DNA of 40,689 nucleotides from Comamonadaceae bacterium (GCA_008080595.1 VIKI01000065.1:1-40689), one strand, 5' to 3'. Positions 7,565-15,711 are shown, counted from the stretch's first letter. Numbers and translations: made by a program. Notes: generated by a model from the letters alone, not told the origin.

Positions 7565-8600
7565 ACCCGACACGGTCCAGCATTTGCTGGACTTTGATCT
7601 GGTTCTTGGCCACTTCACTCACATGAATGGTTTCGGCCTTGAACTGACCACCGGTCATGGCCTGTAGCGCAGGGTTGTTGAGCTGCACACCGCGAGCTAC
7701 AGGCCATTCATTGTTGCCGTCCGCAAAGTGGTTTTGTGCTTGCGGGCTGGCCAGATACTCTAGAAACCGGATGGCATTGGCGCTGTGGGGCGCATGTTTG
7801 GCTACCGCTCCCCCAGCAATGTTCACATGCGTGCCCCAGCTCGACTGATTGGGAAACACTACGCCAACTTTCTCGGCCACCGCTTTGTCTTCAGGTTTGC
7901 TTGAACGCATCAGTCGAGCCAGGTAATACGTGTTGGTGACCGCCACACCACATTCTTGGGAGGCCACGCCTTTGATTTGGTCGGTGTCACCGCCTTTGGG
8001 TGAGCGTGCCATGTTGTTCACCATGCCTGTAAGCCACTGCTCGGTCGGTTTTTCTCCTAAATGTTCCATGACTGAACCAAACAAGGACAAGTTGTAAGGA
8101 TGCGAGCCTGAGCGAATGCAGAGTTTGCCTTTGAGTTTGGGGTCTGCGAGTGACTCGTAGCTGCTCACGTCTTGCGGGCTGACGGTGCTTTTATTGAAAA
8201 CAATCACTCTTGCACGGGAGGAAAAACCGAACCACGAGGTTTCACCTTGGGCATTGGCTTGAGCCCTGAATTGCTCTGGAATGGCATCGCTGAGTACCTT
8301 GGATTTGATCGGCTGAAACAAGCCATCTGTGTCGCCGCGCCAAAGGCGCGAAGCATCAACCAGCAAAATGATGTCGGCTGGTGAAGCACTGCCTTCGGCT
8401 TTGAGCCGGGCAATAATTCCAGCATCATCGGCATCAACCCGGTTGATTTTGATGCCGGTGGTTTGTGTGAATTGGTTGTACAGCGCGGTGTCAGTCGGGT
8501 AATGCCGCGCTGAGTAAATGTTGAGTTCGTTGCTTTGGGCAAAGCTGGTGAGTGCGGTGCTTGTGATCACGCAAAGAGTGGTCATTCGGAGTGTCTTCAT
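7557..8600 (-). CDS. Fe(3+) ABC transporter substrate-binding protein
   Basis: The 347-residue product has a signal peptide (MKTLRMTTLCVITSTALTSF, cleavage near AQS-NE). It then has the start typical of ferric-ion binding proteins, LNIYSARHYPTD, where the tyrosine/histidine contribute to iron ligation in FutA/FbpA relatives. Further family stretches are WFGFSSRARVIVFNK, LCIRSGSHPYN, and the paired tyrosines in VTNTYYLARL that bind Fe(III). It should capture ferric iron in the periplasm for an ABC importer. No permease or ATPase gene is adjacent. A Fur-like box lies about 45 bases upstream of the start, which supports iron repression. Confidence 0.85.
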   Translation of the reverse strand: MKTLRMTTLCVITSTALTSFAQSNELNIYSARHYPTDTALYNQFTQTTGIKINRVDADDAGIIARLKAEGSASPADIILLVDASRLWRGDTDGLFQPIKSKVLSDAIPEQFRAQANAQGETSWFGFSSRARVIVFNKSTVSPQDVSSYESLADPKLKGKLCIRSGSHPYNLSLFGSVMEHLGEKPTEQWLTGMVNNMARSPKGGDTDQIKGVASQECGVAVTNTYYLARLMRSSKPEDKAVAEKVGVVFPNQSSWGTHVNIAGGAVAKHAPHSANAIRFLEYLASPQAQNHFADGNNEWPVARGVQLNNPALQAMTGGQFKAETIHVSEVAKNQIKVQQMLDRVGFK

Positions 8601-8644
8601 GGGTAAGTGTCCATTGAGTGATGAGGTGAAGTGACTTTATCACA

Positions 8645-8663
8645 AATGCGAATCATTCTTATT
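8645..8663. promoter_or_regulatory. Fur-box-like operator
   Basis: AATGCGAATCATTCTTATT is an imperfect 9-1-9 palindrome (seven of nine pairs match) and resembles the Fur consensus core. It lies between the divergent iron-binding-protein gene (start 8600) and the patatin-like gene (start about 8677), so it could repress both when iron is plentiful. Confidence 0.6.
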
Positions 8664-8676
8664 AAAAGGAAATAAA

Positions 8677-9594
8677 TTGGTGAATTGGCAACATGTATTT
8701 TTTGGGGCAGTGCTTTTGTTGGTCGGATGTTCGAGTGTTCCGACGGAAAAACGGCCACCTGATCCTGTTGGTGATGTTGTGCTTGTATCGCCGACGGTTT
8801 CAGTTGTCCCTAAAGTCGGCTTGGTGCTAGGGGGCGGGGCTGCGCGAGGTTTTGCTCACATAGGGGTAATTCAGGCATTGGAAGAGGCCGGAATTGCTGT
8901 TGATCTGGTCGTGGGGACTTCGGCAGGAAGTGTGGTGGCGGCGCTTCACGCCAGTGGCAAAAATGGGACTGAGTTGCAGCGTGTAGCACTTTCCATGGAG
9001 GAAGCATCGTTTTCTGACTGGCGTTTGCCTTTGTTCACGCCTGGGATCATCAAGGGTGAAGCACTGGCCAGATTCATGCGAGTACAGGTGGATGCCAAGC
9101 AAATTCAAGATTTGCCAATGCGCCTTGGCATTGTTGCCACCGATTTGCAAAGTGGTCAAGGTATTCTGTTTCAACGTGGTGATGTGGCTACGGCAGTACG
9201 TGCTTCAAGTGCGATACCTGCGGTATTTCAACCGGTGATGATCTCGGGACGCGATTATGTGGATGGTGGTTTGGTTGCACCTGTCCCCGTGAGTTATGCA
9301 AGGCAAATGGGGGCTGATGTGATCATTGCGGTCGACATTTCAGCCGAACCCCAGGCGAGTGCAACACAAGACTCATTTCAAATATTGATGAAAACATTTG
9401 CCATCATGGGCAGTAACATCAATCGGTTCGAGTTGCGTGATGCAGATGTGGTGATCAAACCTTCGTTGCAAGGCTTGTCAAGTGCAAGTTTTACGTCAAG
9501 AAATCAAGCGATTGCAGCTGGCCGCCAGGCCATGCGGGAGATGCTTGGCAAACTGCGTACTGTGCTCCAATCCAAAACCAGACAAAAAGGATAA
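8677..9594 (+). CDS. Patatin-like phospholipase family lipoprotein
   Basis: This product of about 305 residues is a predicted lipoprotein: a hydrophobic leader ends in LLLVGCSS with the lipobox cysteine near residue 18. The patatin domain follows, with the oxyanion loop GGGAARG (52-58), the nucleophile elbow GTSAG with Ser82, and the DGG motif with Asp196 completing the Ser-Asp dyad. It would hydrolyse acyl ester bonds at the cell envelope; the lipid substrate is unknown. RssA-like proteins are the nearest well-known relatives. The start is TTG 8677 or GTG 8680, both downstream of AAAAGGA. The Fur-like box in the promoter region suggests iron-responsive expression. Confidence 0.85.
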   Translation: MVNWQHVFFGAVLLLVGCSSVPTEKRPPDPVGDVVLVSPTVSVVPKVGLVLGGGAARGFAHIGVIQALEEAGIAVDLVVGTSAGSVVAALHASGKNGTELQRVALSMEEASFSDWRLPLFTPGIIKGEALARFMRVQVDAKQIQDLPMRLGIVATDLQSGQGILFQRGDVATAVRASSAIPAVFQPVMISGRDYVDGGLVAPVPVSYARQMGADVIIAVDISAEPQASATQDSFQILMKTFAIMGSNINRFELRDADVVIKPSLQGLSSASFTSRNQAIAAGRQAMREMLGKLRTVLQSKTRQKG

Positions 9595-9622
9595 AAAAAA
9601 GGGCTGGTCTTGCGACCAGCCC
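9593..9622 (-). terminator. Intrinsic terminator for minus-strand transcripts
   Basis: GGGCTGGTC and GACCAGCCC form a perfect 9-bp stem with a TTGC loop (9601-9622). On the minus strand eight T residues follow (9600-9593). The orientation fits termination of the phasin transcript or of a small RNA. On the plus strand the tract comes before the stem, so it is not a good patatin terminator. Confidence 0.85.
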
Positions 9623-9735
9623 TGAAGGGATCCCTGAACCTGAAGGTTTCGAAAGGACCCGAGGAGACAACCAGAAGAAACCAAAGGTTTCAAAAAAGGT
9701 ACGTAAGTATCTCAGGGTTTTCCCTTGTACTTTAG
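9593..9735 (-). ncRNA. Candidate structured 3' UTR or small RNA downstream of phaP
   Basis: Minus-strand sequence between the phasin gene and the terminator contains a perfect GAAACC-TTT-GGTTTC hairpin (9691-9677), an unpaired GTCTCCTCGGG stretch (about 9668-9658), an AACC-TTCA-GGTT hairpin, and the terminator stem. Unpaired CUCCUC is the form of an anti-Shine-Dalgarno seed in some bacterial small RNAs. No convincing promoter was found just upstream, so processing from phaP mRNA is the simpler idea. It matches no family I can name with confidence. Confidence 0.3.
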
Positions 9736-9837
9736 AGTTGAGTCCCTGAAATTTATTAAAAGTTGATTAAATGACCGGTTATTTGAGGAATTAGCGTTTT
9801 TTTGCTGCAGGTTTTGCAGCGCTTGTGACATTGGCTG

Positions 9838-10308
9838 TCACTGTTTTGAAGTTGGCTTCGGCAACATCGGTGGCTTGTTTGACGGCTTTTTGAACAGATT
9901 CAAGCGCATTGTAACCGCTACCGCTGATTCAGAACCCGCCGGTGCGTTTTGGGCAGCAGAGTCAATCAAACCAGCGAATTTTTCCTGGGCTTCGGTGGCT
10001 TGGCTTTCCAGGGCTTTGGTGAATTCACCGCTGGTGCTGGTCGCAATCTCATACAGGTGACGGCTATAAGCAGCAGTCTTTTCGGCCAAAGGCTGCAACA
10101 GGCTTTGTTGTAAAGCCAACAGTTCTTGGGCATCCTTGACGCTCAGCAAGGCTTTGGCATTTTCACTGGTTTCGTTCAAAGCTGCTTTGGAGGCGCTCAG
10201 GTTCAGTTCAACAATTTTTTCCACGCCTTCAAAGGCTTTGGAGGTCAGGCCCAACAGGGTTTCGACATTGGCTTTTTGTGCAGCAAGAATTTGTTCAACG
10301 GTCAGCAT
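9838..10308 (-). CDS. phaP: Phasin family protein (C-terminus frameshifted)
   Basis: The 156-residue reading starts [20 protein letters not shown] with a helical body rich in Ala, Glu and Leu, typical of phasins that coat polyhydroxyalkanoate granules. The last 24 codons after SESAVAV ([14 protein letters not shown] onward) look unlike a phasin. In the +1 frame the DNA reads [20 protein letters not shown], then an Ala/Lys-rich tail ending AAKKR with a stop at 9791-9793, exactly a phasin C-terminus. Roughly ten residues expected between the two parts are absent, so a small deletion plus frameshift near 9918 is inferred. GGAG lies eight bases before ATG 10308. Two PhaR-like sites lie upstream. 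Confidence 0.85.
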   Translation of the reverse strand: MLTVEQILAAQKANVETLLGLTSKAFEGVEKIVELNLSASKAALNETSENAKALLSVKDAQELLALQQSLLQPLAEKTAAYSRHLYEIATSTSGEFTKALESQATEAQEKFAGLIDSAAQNAPAGSESAVAVTMRLNLFKKPSNKPPMLPKPTSKQ

Positions 10309-10370
10309 ATCAAGTACTCCATGAAGTTAAGTTAAGTGGTATCTGCCCCGTAACTGCGTAAAACTCGCTG

Positions 10371-10390
10371 GTTGTTGCAGTGCAGCATGA
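10371..10390 (-). promoter_or_regulatory. PhaR-like operator, promoter-proximal site
   Basis: GTTGCAGTGCAGCA lies 63 or more bases upstream of the phasin start and repeats nearly exactly at 10429-10445. TGC-rich sequences of this type are bound by the phasin repressor PhaR in PHB-storing bacteria. The match is by recollection of the motif type, not a search. Confidence 0.45.
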
Positions 10391-10428
10391 TTTGAATTAT
10401 AGAGTCATCTCCGTGGTATGCAAGTAAT

Positions 10429-10445
10429 TTGTTGCATTGCAGCAA
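10429..10445 (-). promoter_or_regulatory. PhaR-like operator, distal site
   Basis: TTGTTGCATTGCAGCAA contains the near-palindrome TTGC-N-GCAA type core and shares GTTGCA-N-TGCAGCA with the site at 10371-10390. It lies in the 291-base gap between phaP and lutA. Otherwise that gap shows only A/T-rich sequence and a TTGACA (10507-10512) that could be a -35 element for lutA. Confidence 0.45.
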
Positions 10446-10599
10446 AAAAATGTTGGAAATATTGATTTTGTTGTTTTTGCTTGAAAAGAGTCGTTTCATT
10501 GAAAAATTGACAAGTCTCAAGGGTGAATTTCACAAAGAACATCCTTAGCTCTGTTTCACAATGAGCAAGATTTCAAATATTTAAAACAGGAGATGTTTG

Positions 10600-11403
10600 A
10601 TGAATCCCTATGGATTGTCCGAACGCAATTACCCCATCAAGCCCACTGACGTGTATCTTTTTTCGACTTGTTTGATCGATCAATTCACCCCCCAGGCAGG
10701 TTTGGATACCGTGAATTTACTAGAGCGAGAGGGTATTCGGGTTCATTTTCCCGTGCAACAAACTTGCTGTGGTCAACCAGCGCACAGCAGTGGATATCCT
10801 GATGAAGCGCGTTCAGTTGCGTTGGCACAGCTTAATTTGTTTGTTGAGCCGTGGCCAGTGGTTGTGCCCTCTGGTTCGTGTGGTGGCATGATGCGCAGCC
10901 ACTACCCGCATTTGTTTGCCGATAATCCTGAGTTGCATGCCAAAGCGGTGGCGTTGGCGGATCGGGTGTACGAGCTGAGCGAATTTCTGGTGTATGTGCT
11001 GCATTTCAGCCGCCAAGATAAGGGCGAACCCTGCACTATCGCGTTGCACACCTCATGCCATGCGCGTCGACAGATGGGTGTGCATGAGACCAGCGAGGCG
11101 CTGCTGGCGGGGCTGGAAAATGTGTGTGTCAAAGAGCAAGCTCGTATCGATGAGTGTTGCGGCTTTGGCGGGACTTTTTCCTTGCTTTACCCCGATATTT
11201 CTGAAGCCATTGTTACTGAAAAAGTAGCTGCCATCAAAGCCACTGGTGCAGCCTGTGTGGTCAGTGCGGATTGTGGTTGTTTGCTCAATATCACTGGCCG
11301 CTCAGCGAAGCAAGATGAGTTGGCAGCTTGCAAACAGCCCAGCTTGACTGGAGAACATTTGGCTAGCTTCTTGTGGCGGCGTACCGGTGGGAGTGCAGTA
11401 TGA
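10600..11403 (+). CDS. lutA: L-lactate utilisation (Fe)-S oxidoreductase subunit LutA/YkgE
   Basis: The 267-residue protein carries two cysteine-rich CCG domains: QQTCCGQP (residues 54-61) and DECCGFGGTFSLLYP near residue 185. These are the signature of heterodisulfide-reductase-like [4Fe-4S] subunits. In LutABC (YkgEFG) it works with LutB and LutC to oxidise L-lactate to pyruvate. ATG 10600 follows AGGAGA by six bases; a TTG one codon earlier is less likely. Its stop overlaps the lutC start as ATGA. TTGACA at 10507 may be part of the operon promoter. The cofactors and electron acceptor cannot be read from sequence. Confidence 0.92.
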   Translation: MNPYGLSERNYPIKPTDVYLFSTCLIDQFTPQAGLDTVNLLEREGIRVHFPVQQTCCGQPAHSSGYPDEARSVALAQLNLFVEPWPVVVPSGSCGGMMRSHYPHLFADNPELHAKAVALADRVYELSEFLVYVLHFSRQDKGEPCTIALHTSCHARRQMGVHETSEALLAGLENVCVKEQARIDECCGFGGTFSLLYPDISEAIVTEKVAAIKATGAACVVSADCGCLLNITGRSAKQDELAACKQPSLTGEHLASFLWRRTGGSAV

Positions 11404-12074
11404 GTGCGCGTGAACAAATCTTGAACCGTTTGCGCAAGCCCGCTGTCGCTGCCCAGCCGACCTTGCCGGATGTCGCTGCGGTGTTTGAATCGCATGGTCG
11501 AACCGAGGATGTGGCACAACGCACGGCACGCTTGCGCATGGCGCTGGAGGCTGTGCACACCGAAATACATGATGTGACACATGCCAATTGGACTGATGTG
11601 TTGCTGAAAGTGGCTGCCAGCAAAGGTTTGCGACACGTGCTGATTGGAACCAACACACCGCATGGTGCAGAGTTGCAGGCATGTCAGACGGGTGAGGTGC
11701 AACTGTTGCTTTACGACAAGCCTATTGATGGCTGGAAAGACTTGCTGTTTGATGGTGTCGATTCAGCGCTGACTTTGGCGCGTGGTGCGGTGGCTGAAAC
11801 CGGCAGCCTAATCCTGTGGCCTAACCCGAGTGAACCACGGTTGATGTCGCTGGTACCTTCCACACACTTTGTCTTGCTCGATGTGGACACCATTCATGCC
11901 GATTTTTATGCCGCCATGACGGCGCAATCCTGGTCAAAAGGCATGCCAACCAATGCGCTGCTGATCTGTGGGCCATCTAAAACAGCCGACATTCAGCAAA
12001 CCTTGGCTTATGGTGCCCACGGCCCCAAAGAGTTGGTGGTGTTATTGCGTCAATCTTCGGGGAGTAGCTTATGA
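11400..12074 (+). CDS. lutC: Lactate utilisation protein C (LUD domain)
   Basis: The 224-residue single LUD-domain protein starts MSAREQILNRLRKP and contains the family GAVAETGSLILWP strand-loop and the C-terminal GPSKTADIQQTL...GPKELVVLL region. It is the third component of the LutABC lactate oxidation complex, without iron-sulfur ligands of its own. ATG 11400 overlaps the lutA stop and its own stop overlaps lutB, both as ATGA, so all three should be translationally coupled. The gene order here is A-C-B rather than the A-B-C of Bacillus. Confidence 0.9.
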   Translation: MSAREQILNRLRKPAVAAQPTLPDVAAVFESHGRTEDVAQRTARLRMALEAVHTEIHDVTHANWTDVLLKVAASKGLRHVLIGTNTPHGAELQACQTGEVQLLLYDKPIDGWKDLLFDGVDSALTLARGAVAETGSLILWPNPSEPRLMSLVPSTHFVLLDVDTIHADFYAAMTAQSWSKGMPTNALLICGPSKTADIQQTLAYGAHGPKELVVLLRQSSGSSL

Positions 12075-13504
12075 GCAAAGTGGTTCAAATACATCCGGCC
12101 GAAGATTTCAAAGCCCGCAGCAAAGCGGTGTTGGACAACCCCGGTCAGCGCAAGAACTTTCGCGGCGCGATGGATTTTTTGCAAGCCAAACGGCGCTCGC
12201 AATTCACTGATCAGGAGGAACTGCAAGGCCTGCGGGAGCTCGGTGCGTCGATAAGGCGTTATAGCCTGGCGAATTTGCCGCGTTTGCTGGAGCAACTGGA
12301 AACCCGCTTGACCGCCAATGGCGTGCAGGTGCATTGGGCACAAAACGCCGATGAAGCCAACGCAATTGCATTGGCAATCGCGCAACGTGTGCATGCCAAA
12401 CGCATCATCAAAGGCAAATCCATGGTGAGCGAAGAGGTGGGCTTTAACCATGCCATGGAAGCCGCAGGTATTGAGGCTTTTGAGTCAGACATGGGTGAAT
12501 ACATCGTGCAGTTGGCTGGTGAGGCTCCATCTCACATCATCATGCCAGCGATTCACAAAACCAAGCAGGAAATCGCCCAACTGTTTGCCGATGAAGTGCC
12601 GGGTGTGAGCTATACCGAAGACGTGGATGCGCTGATTCAAATTGGTCGGCGGGTCTTGCGACGCAAGTTTGCGGATGCCGATATCGGTTTGTCGGGTGTC
12701 AATTTTGCGGTGGCCGAAACGGGAACACTGTGCTTGATCGAGAACGAGGGCAACGGGCGTATGTGTACAACCGTGCCCAAGGTACACATTGCGATCACGG
12801 GGATTGAAAAGGTGGTCGAAAAGCTTGAGCATGTGCCACCGCTTTTAAGCTTGTTGACGCGATCTGCCACTGGGCAACCCGTGACCACTTACGTCAACAT
12901 GATCTCTGGTCCGCGCAAGGCTGACGAGAAAGATGGTCCGCTAGAAGTTCACCTGATCCTGCTTGACAATGGACGCACCCAGGCCTATGCAGACGATGAG
13001 TTGCGCCCTACCTTGCAGTGCATCCGATGTGGAGCATGCATGAATCATTGCCCCGTGTATGCCCGAATTGGCGGACATGCATATGGCACGACCTACCCCG
13101 GCCCGATTGGTGCCATTATTTCGCCACACATGTTGGGGTTGGATAAAACCTATCCACTGGCATTTGCATCCACACTGTGTGGCGCGTGTAATGAAGTGTG
13201 TCCGGTCAAGATTCCGATTACAGATATTCTTGTGCGCTTGCGTAACGAGGCACAAGCCAAGCCAGAGACGCAAGAGGCCACGTTGCGCGGAAGTGGTGCA
13301 GCACGCACGGTGATGGCATCCTCGGTGTGGAGTGTGTGGTCGCAGGTTTACAGCAAATCGGGACTGTATAAGCTGGCATCCTGGTTCATGAGCCGAGGGC
13401 GGGCTCTATCACCATCTGAGCAAGGGGCTTGGACGCGCAGTCGCACCCCATTGGTTCCTGCACCAAAGCGTTTGCGTGATTTAATGAAGGATCGGCAACT
13501 GTAA
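12071..13504 (+). CDS. lutB: L-lactate utilisation iron-sulfur subunit LutB/YkgF
   Basis: The 477-residue protein pairs an N-terminal LUD domain (FAVAETGTLCLIENEGNGRM near residues 215-235) with a ferredoxin-like segment. The segment has two cysteine clusters, CIRCGACMNHCP from residue 317 and CGACNEVCP from about residue 370, ligating two [4Fe-4S] centres. It should relay electrons from lactate oxidation. Length and order of domains match the family. It starts within the lutC stop (ATGA). About 50 bases separate it from the downstream thioesterase gene, which may share the transcript. Confidence 0.93.
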   Translation: MSKVVQIHPAEDFKARSKAVLDNPGQRKNFRGAMDFLQAKRRSQFTDQEELQGLRELGASIRRYSLANLPRLLEQLETRLTANGVQVHWAQNADEANAIALAIAQRVHAKRIIKGKSMVSEEVGFNHAMEAAGIEAFESDMGEYIVQLAGEAPSHIIMPAIHKTKQEIAQLFADEVPGVSYTEDVDALIQIGRRVLRRKFADADIGLSGVNFAVAETGTLCLIENEGNGRMCTTVPKVHIAITGIEKVVEKLEHVPPLLSLLTRSATGQPVTTYVNMISGPRKADEKDGPLEVHLILLDNGRTQAYADDELRPTLQCIRCGACMNHCPVYARIGGHAYGTTYPGPIGAIISPHMLGLDKTYPLAFASTLCGACNEVCPVKIPITDILVRLRNEAQAKPETQEATLRGSGAARTVMASSVWSVWSQVYSKSGLYKLASWFMSRGRALSPSEQGAWTRSRTPLVPAPKRLRDLMKDRQL

Positions 13505-13554
13505 ATTGTCCTTATGCCCATGCCAGTTGGGGGGAACTGGCAAAATGGGCTTCC

Positions 13555-14016
13555 ATGAGAGACAAAATAATGACAGGCGGTCAGCTTACAAAACCGCAGC
13601 CCGAATCCCGTAGTGCCTATCGAAATTTTCAATCGATCACCACTCGCTGGATGGACAACGATGTGTATGGTCACATCAACAATGTTGTTTATTACAGTTG
13701 GTTTGATACGGCGGTTAACTCCTACCTGATTCAGCAGGGAGTGTTGGACATTGAGCATGGAGATACCATCGGGTTGGTGATCGAAACCCAATGCAACTAC
13801 TTTGCGTCATTGGCTTTTCCACAAAGGGTAGAGGCGGGTATCCGCGTCGCACATATTGGTAATTCCAGTGTGCGTTATGAAGTTGGCTTGTTTGCTCAGG
13901 GGGAGCACCGCTCTGCCGCCAAAGGTCATTTTGTTCATGTCTATGTGGATCGGCAATCACGCCGACCTGTGCCTTTGTCTGAGCCATTCAGACGTATTTT
14001 GGAGAGTCTTTTATGA
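13555..14016 (+). CDS. Acyl-CoA thioesterase, 4HBT hotdog family
   Basis: The 153-residue hotdog-fold protein has the family entrance motif RWMDNDVYGHINNVVYYSWF, where the acidic residue and the HINN turn form the thioesterase active site, and GLVIETQCNYFASLAFPQ in the central strand. It is a YbgC/FcbC-like enzyme that hydrolyses an acyl-CoA; the substrate is not evident. The start may be ATG 13555 or ATG 13570, since neither has a clear ribosome site. Its last bases overlap the nitroreductase start as ATGA, so the two are co-translated. Confidence 0.82.
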   Translation: MRDKIMTGGQLTKPQPESRSAYRNFQSITTRWMDNDVYGHINNVVYYSWFDTAVNSYLIQQGVLDIEHGDTIGLVIETQCNYFASLAFPQRVEAGIRVAHIGNSSVRYEVGLFAQGEHRSAAKGHFVHVYVDRQSRRPVPLSEPFRRILESLL

Positions 14017-14738
14017 AGCAAACTCCCCCCATGGATGCAGCAGTTGTCACTGCGATCGTGGACGAAGCCATCACCTCGCGCAGGTCGATCCGTGAGTTTA
14101 CCTTGCAACAAGTGCCTCGCGAGACGATTCAAGATATCCTGCAAGTTGCAAGTCGGGCTCCATCAGGAACCAATACTCAGCCTTGGAAGGTTTATGTTTT
14201 GCAAGGAGCAAGCAGGCAAAAACTGGTTGACAAAGTTTGCAGTGCGCACGATACCTTGCGGGACAACCCCTCGTTGAGGGGTGAATTCCAGGAGGCTTAC
14301 GACTACTACCCTGAAAAATGGGTAAGCCCGTATATTGATCGGCGTCGTGAAAACGGCTGGAGCCTTTACGGTTTATTGGGCATTAACAAGGGTGACAAGG
14401 ACATGATGCATTTCCAGCATCAACGCAATTTCCGTTTCTTTGATGCACCCGTTGGGTTGATGTTCACCATTGACAGGATCATGGGACGTGGCTCCATGTT
14501 GGATTACGGCATGTTTTTGCAGAATGTCATGACTGCTGCGCGAGCTAGAGGGTTACATACCTGTTCTCAAGCTGCTTGGAATGGGTTTGCCAGTATCATC
14601 CTGCCGCATATTGGTGCTGGAGCTGATGAGATGCTGGTTTGTGGGATGGCTTTAGGTTATGCCGCAGAAGCTGCTAAAGTGAATTCATTGCACACTCCCA
14701 GAGAACCAGTGACAGAATTTACCCGTTGGCTTGAATAA
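14013..14738 (+). CDS. Nitroreductase family FMN oxidoreductase
   Basis: The 241-residue protein has the nitroreductase signature SRRSIREFT near residue 22 and ASRAPSGTNTQPW near residue 48, which contact FMN phosphate and ring. A C-terminal GMALGYAAEAAKVN segment typical of the family is also present. Such enzymes reduce nitroaromatics, quinones or flavins using NAD(P)H. The physiological substrate is unknown. It overlaps the thioesterase stop by four bases. The 104 bases after it hold a CTTGAA-A-TTCAAG palindrome (14793-14805) and A/T-rich sequence that could promote the next operon. Confidence 0.85.
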   Translation: MKQTPPMDAAVVTAIVDEAITSRRSIREFTLQQVPRETIQDILQVASRAPSGTNTQPWKVYVLQGASRQKLVDKVCSAHDTLRDNPSLRGEFQEAYDYYPEKWVSPYIDRRRENGWSLYGLLGINKGDKDMMHFQHQRNFRFFDAPVGLMFTIDRIMGRGSMLDYGMFLQNVMTAARARGLHTCSQAAWNGFASIILPHIGAGADEMLVCGMALGYAAEAAKVNSLHTPREPVTEFTRWLE

Positions 14739-14842
14739 GGCAAAGGAATGCTTGTTTTGTCAGCACCAAAGAGGGTTGCCAATCAACAATAGCTTGAAAT
14801 TCAAGAATATTAATTTATCGGTTTTATGTGAAGGATGTGACC

Positions 14843-15205
14843 ATGCGAACAGATATGTTTCAACAATCGCTGGAAGACCTTAATGGTTCGACAGCGGACA
14901 TTGAAGCCTCCGCTTTGATTTCTACCGATGGCTTGATGATTGCATCAGCACTGCCGCATGGCATGGATGAAGACCGCATTGGTGCAATGTCTGCCGCTTT
15001 GCTGTCGTTGGGTGAACGTACTGCGCGCGAATTGGCAAGGGGGTCGTTGGAACGTGTTTTGATTCAAGGTGAACGTGGTTACGTGATCATGAGTTCGGCT
15101 GGTCCCGAAGCCGTATTGACTGTGCTGGCCAAGTCCAATGCAAAATTAGGCCTCATTTTCCTCGACATCAAGCGTGCCGCTGAAACGCTGTCTAAATTGA
15201 TTTGA
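14843..15205 (+). CDS. Roadblock/LC7 domain protein
   Basis: The 120-residue protein fits the single Roadblock/LC7 domain: a first helix (MFQQSLEDLNGSTADI), then the strands ASALISTDGLMIASAL, a helix RIGAMSAALLSLGERTARELARG, and strands RVLIQGERGYVIMSS and AVLTVLAKSNAKLGLIFLDI, ending in a helix. Bacterial members such as MglB regulate small GTPases, others act as dimeric scaffolds. No GTPase gene is present nearby. AAGGA seven bases before ATG 14843 favours this start over GTG 14828. It is the first gene of a six-gene run, and its stop touches the PAS gene start. Confidence 0.82.
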   Translation: MRTDMFQQSLEDLNGSTADIEASALISTDGLMIASALPHGMDEDRIGAMSAALLSLGERTARELARGSLERVLIQGERGYVIMSSAGPEAVLTVLAKSNAKLGLIFLDIKRAAETLSKLI

Positions 15206-15711
15206 TGGGGTTATTCATGAGGCTTACCGACATGACTCTACCTGCTGAGCCCTCAAAGCAAAGCAGACTAACTTATTCCGACGGTTCTTCCCGCATCGTT
15301 TATGTGACTGATCATGAGGTGCCCTTTCCACAAGGACGTTTAATCGTCTCAAGCACCGATTTAAATGGCATCATTACCCATGCCAATGATGCTTTTGTTG
15401 AGATGAGTGGGTATTCTCGTGAGGAATTGATTGGTGCGCCACACCATATCCTTCGGCATCCGGATATGCCAAAAGTCGCGTTCAAAGGGCTTTGGGATGA
15501 TGTGGCAATGGGCAAAAAATGGCATGGCTACGTCAAAAATTTGCGAAAGGATGGCTCCTATTACTGGGTATATGCCACCGCTGTGCCTAATATTCGCAAC
15601 GGTATCATTGTGGGTTACACATCAGTGCGTCGGAAACCCTCGCGAACCCGCATCAATGAGCTGATACCACTTTATGAGCAGTGGCTTGCTCAAGAAAGGT
15701 CTGCATCATGA
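15205..15711 (+). CDS. Soluble PAS domain protein, Aer-like
   Basis: The 168-residue product has about 40 polar N-terminal residues followed by one PAS domain. LNGIITHANDAFVEMSGY is its start, LRHPDMPKVAFKGLW its middle, and KNLRKDGSYYWVYATAVP its end. This closely resembles the FAD-binding PAS of the aerotaxis receptor Aer, and R-H-x-D in RHPDMP corresponds to residues implicated there in flavin binding. Unlike Aer it has no membrane segment, HAMP or chemotaxis domain. A free redox or energy sensor is a reasonable inference. ATG 15205 overlaps the upstream stop (TGATG style); ATG 15217 is an alternative. The stop overlaps the next gene as ATGA. Confidence 0.82.
   Translation: MGLFMRLTDMTLPAEPSKQSRLTYSDGSSRIVYVTDHEVPFPQGRLIVSSTDLNGIITHANDAFVEMSGYSREELIGAPHHILRHPDMPKVAFKGLWDDVAMGKKWHGYVKNLRKDGSYYWVYATAVPNIRNGIIVGYTSVRRKPSRTRINELIPLYEQWLAQERSAS

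Noticed and set aside
9601-9622. Terminator for the plus-strand patatin gene
   Set aside because: The A/T tract lies before the stem on that strand; only the minus orientation gives a U-tract.
9838-9920. Genuine novel phasin tail (MRLNLFKK onwards)
   Set aside because: The alternative frame encodes a normal phasin C-terminus to a proper stop, so the called tail is a frameshift product.
14843-15205. MglAB-type polarity module
   Set aside because: No MglA-like GTPase (no P-loop GTPase motif) occurs in the cassette or the rest of the window.
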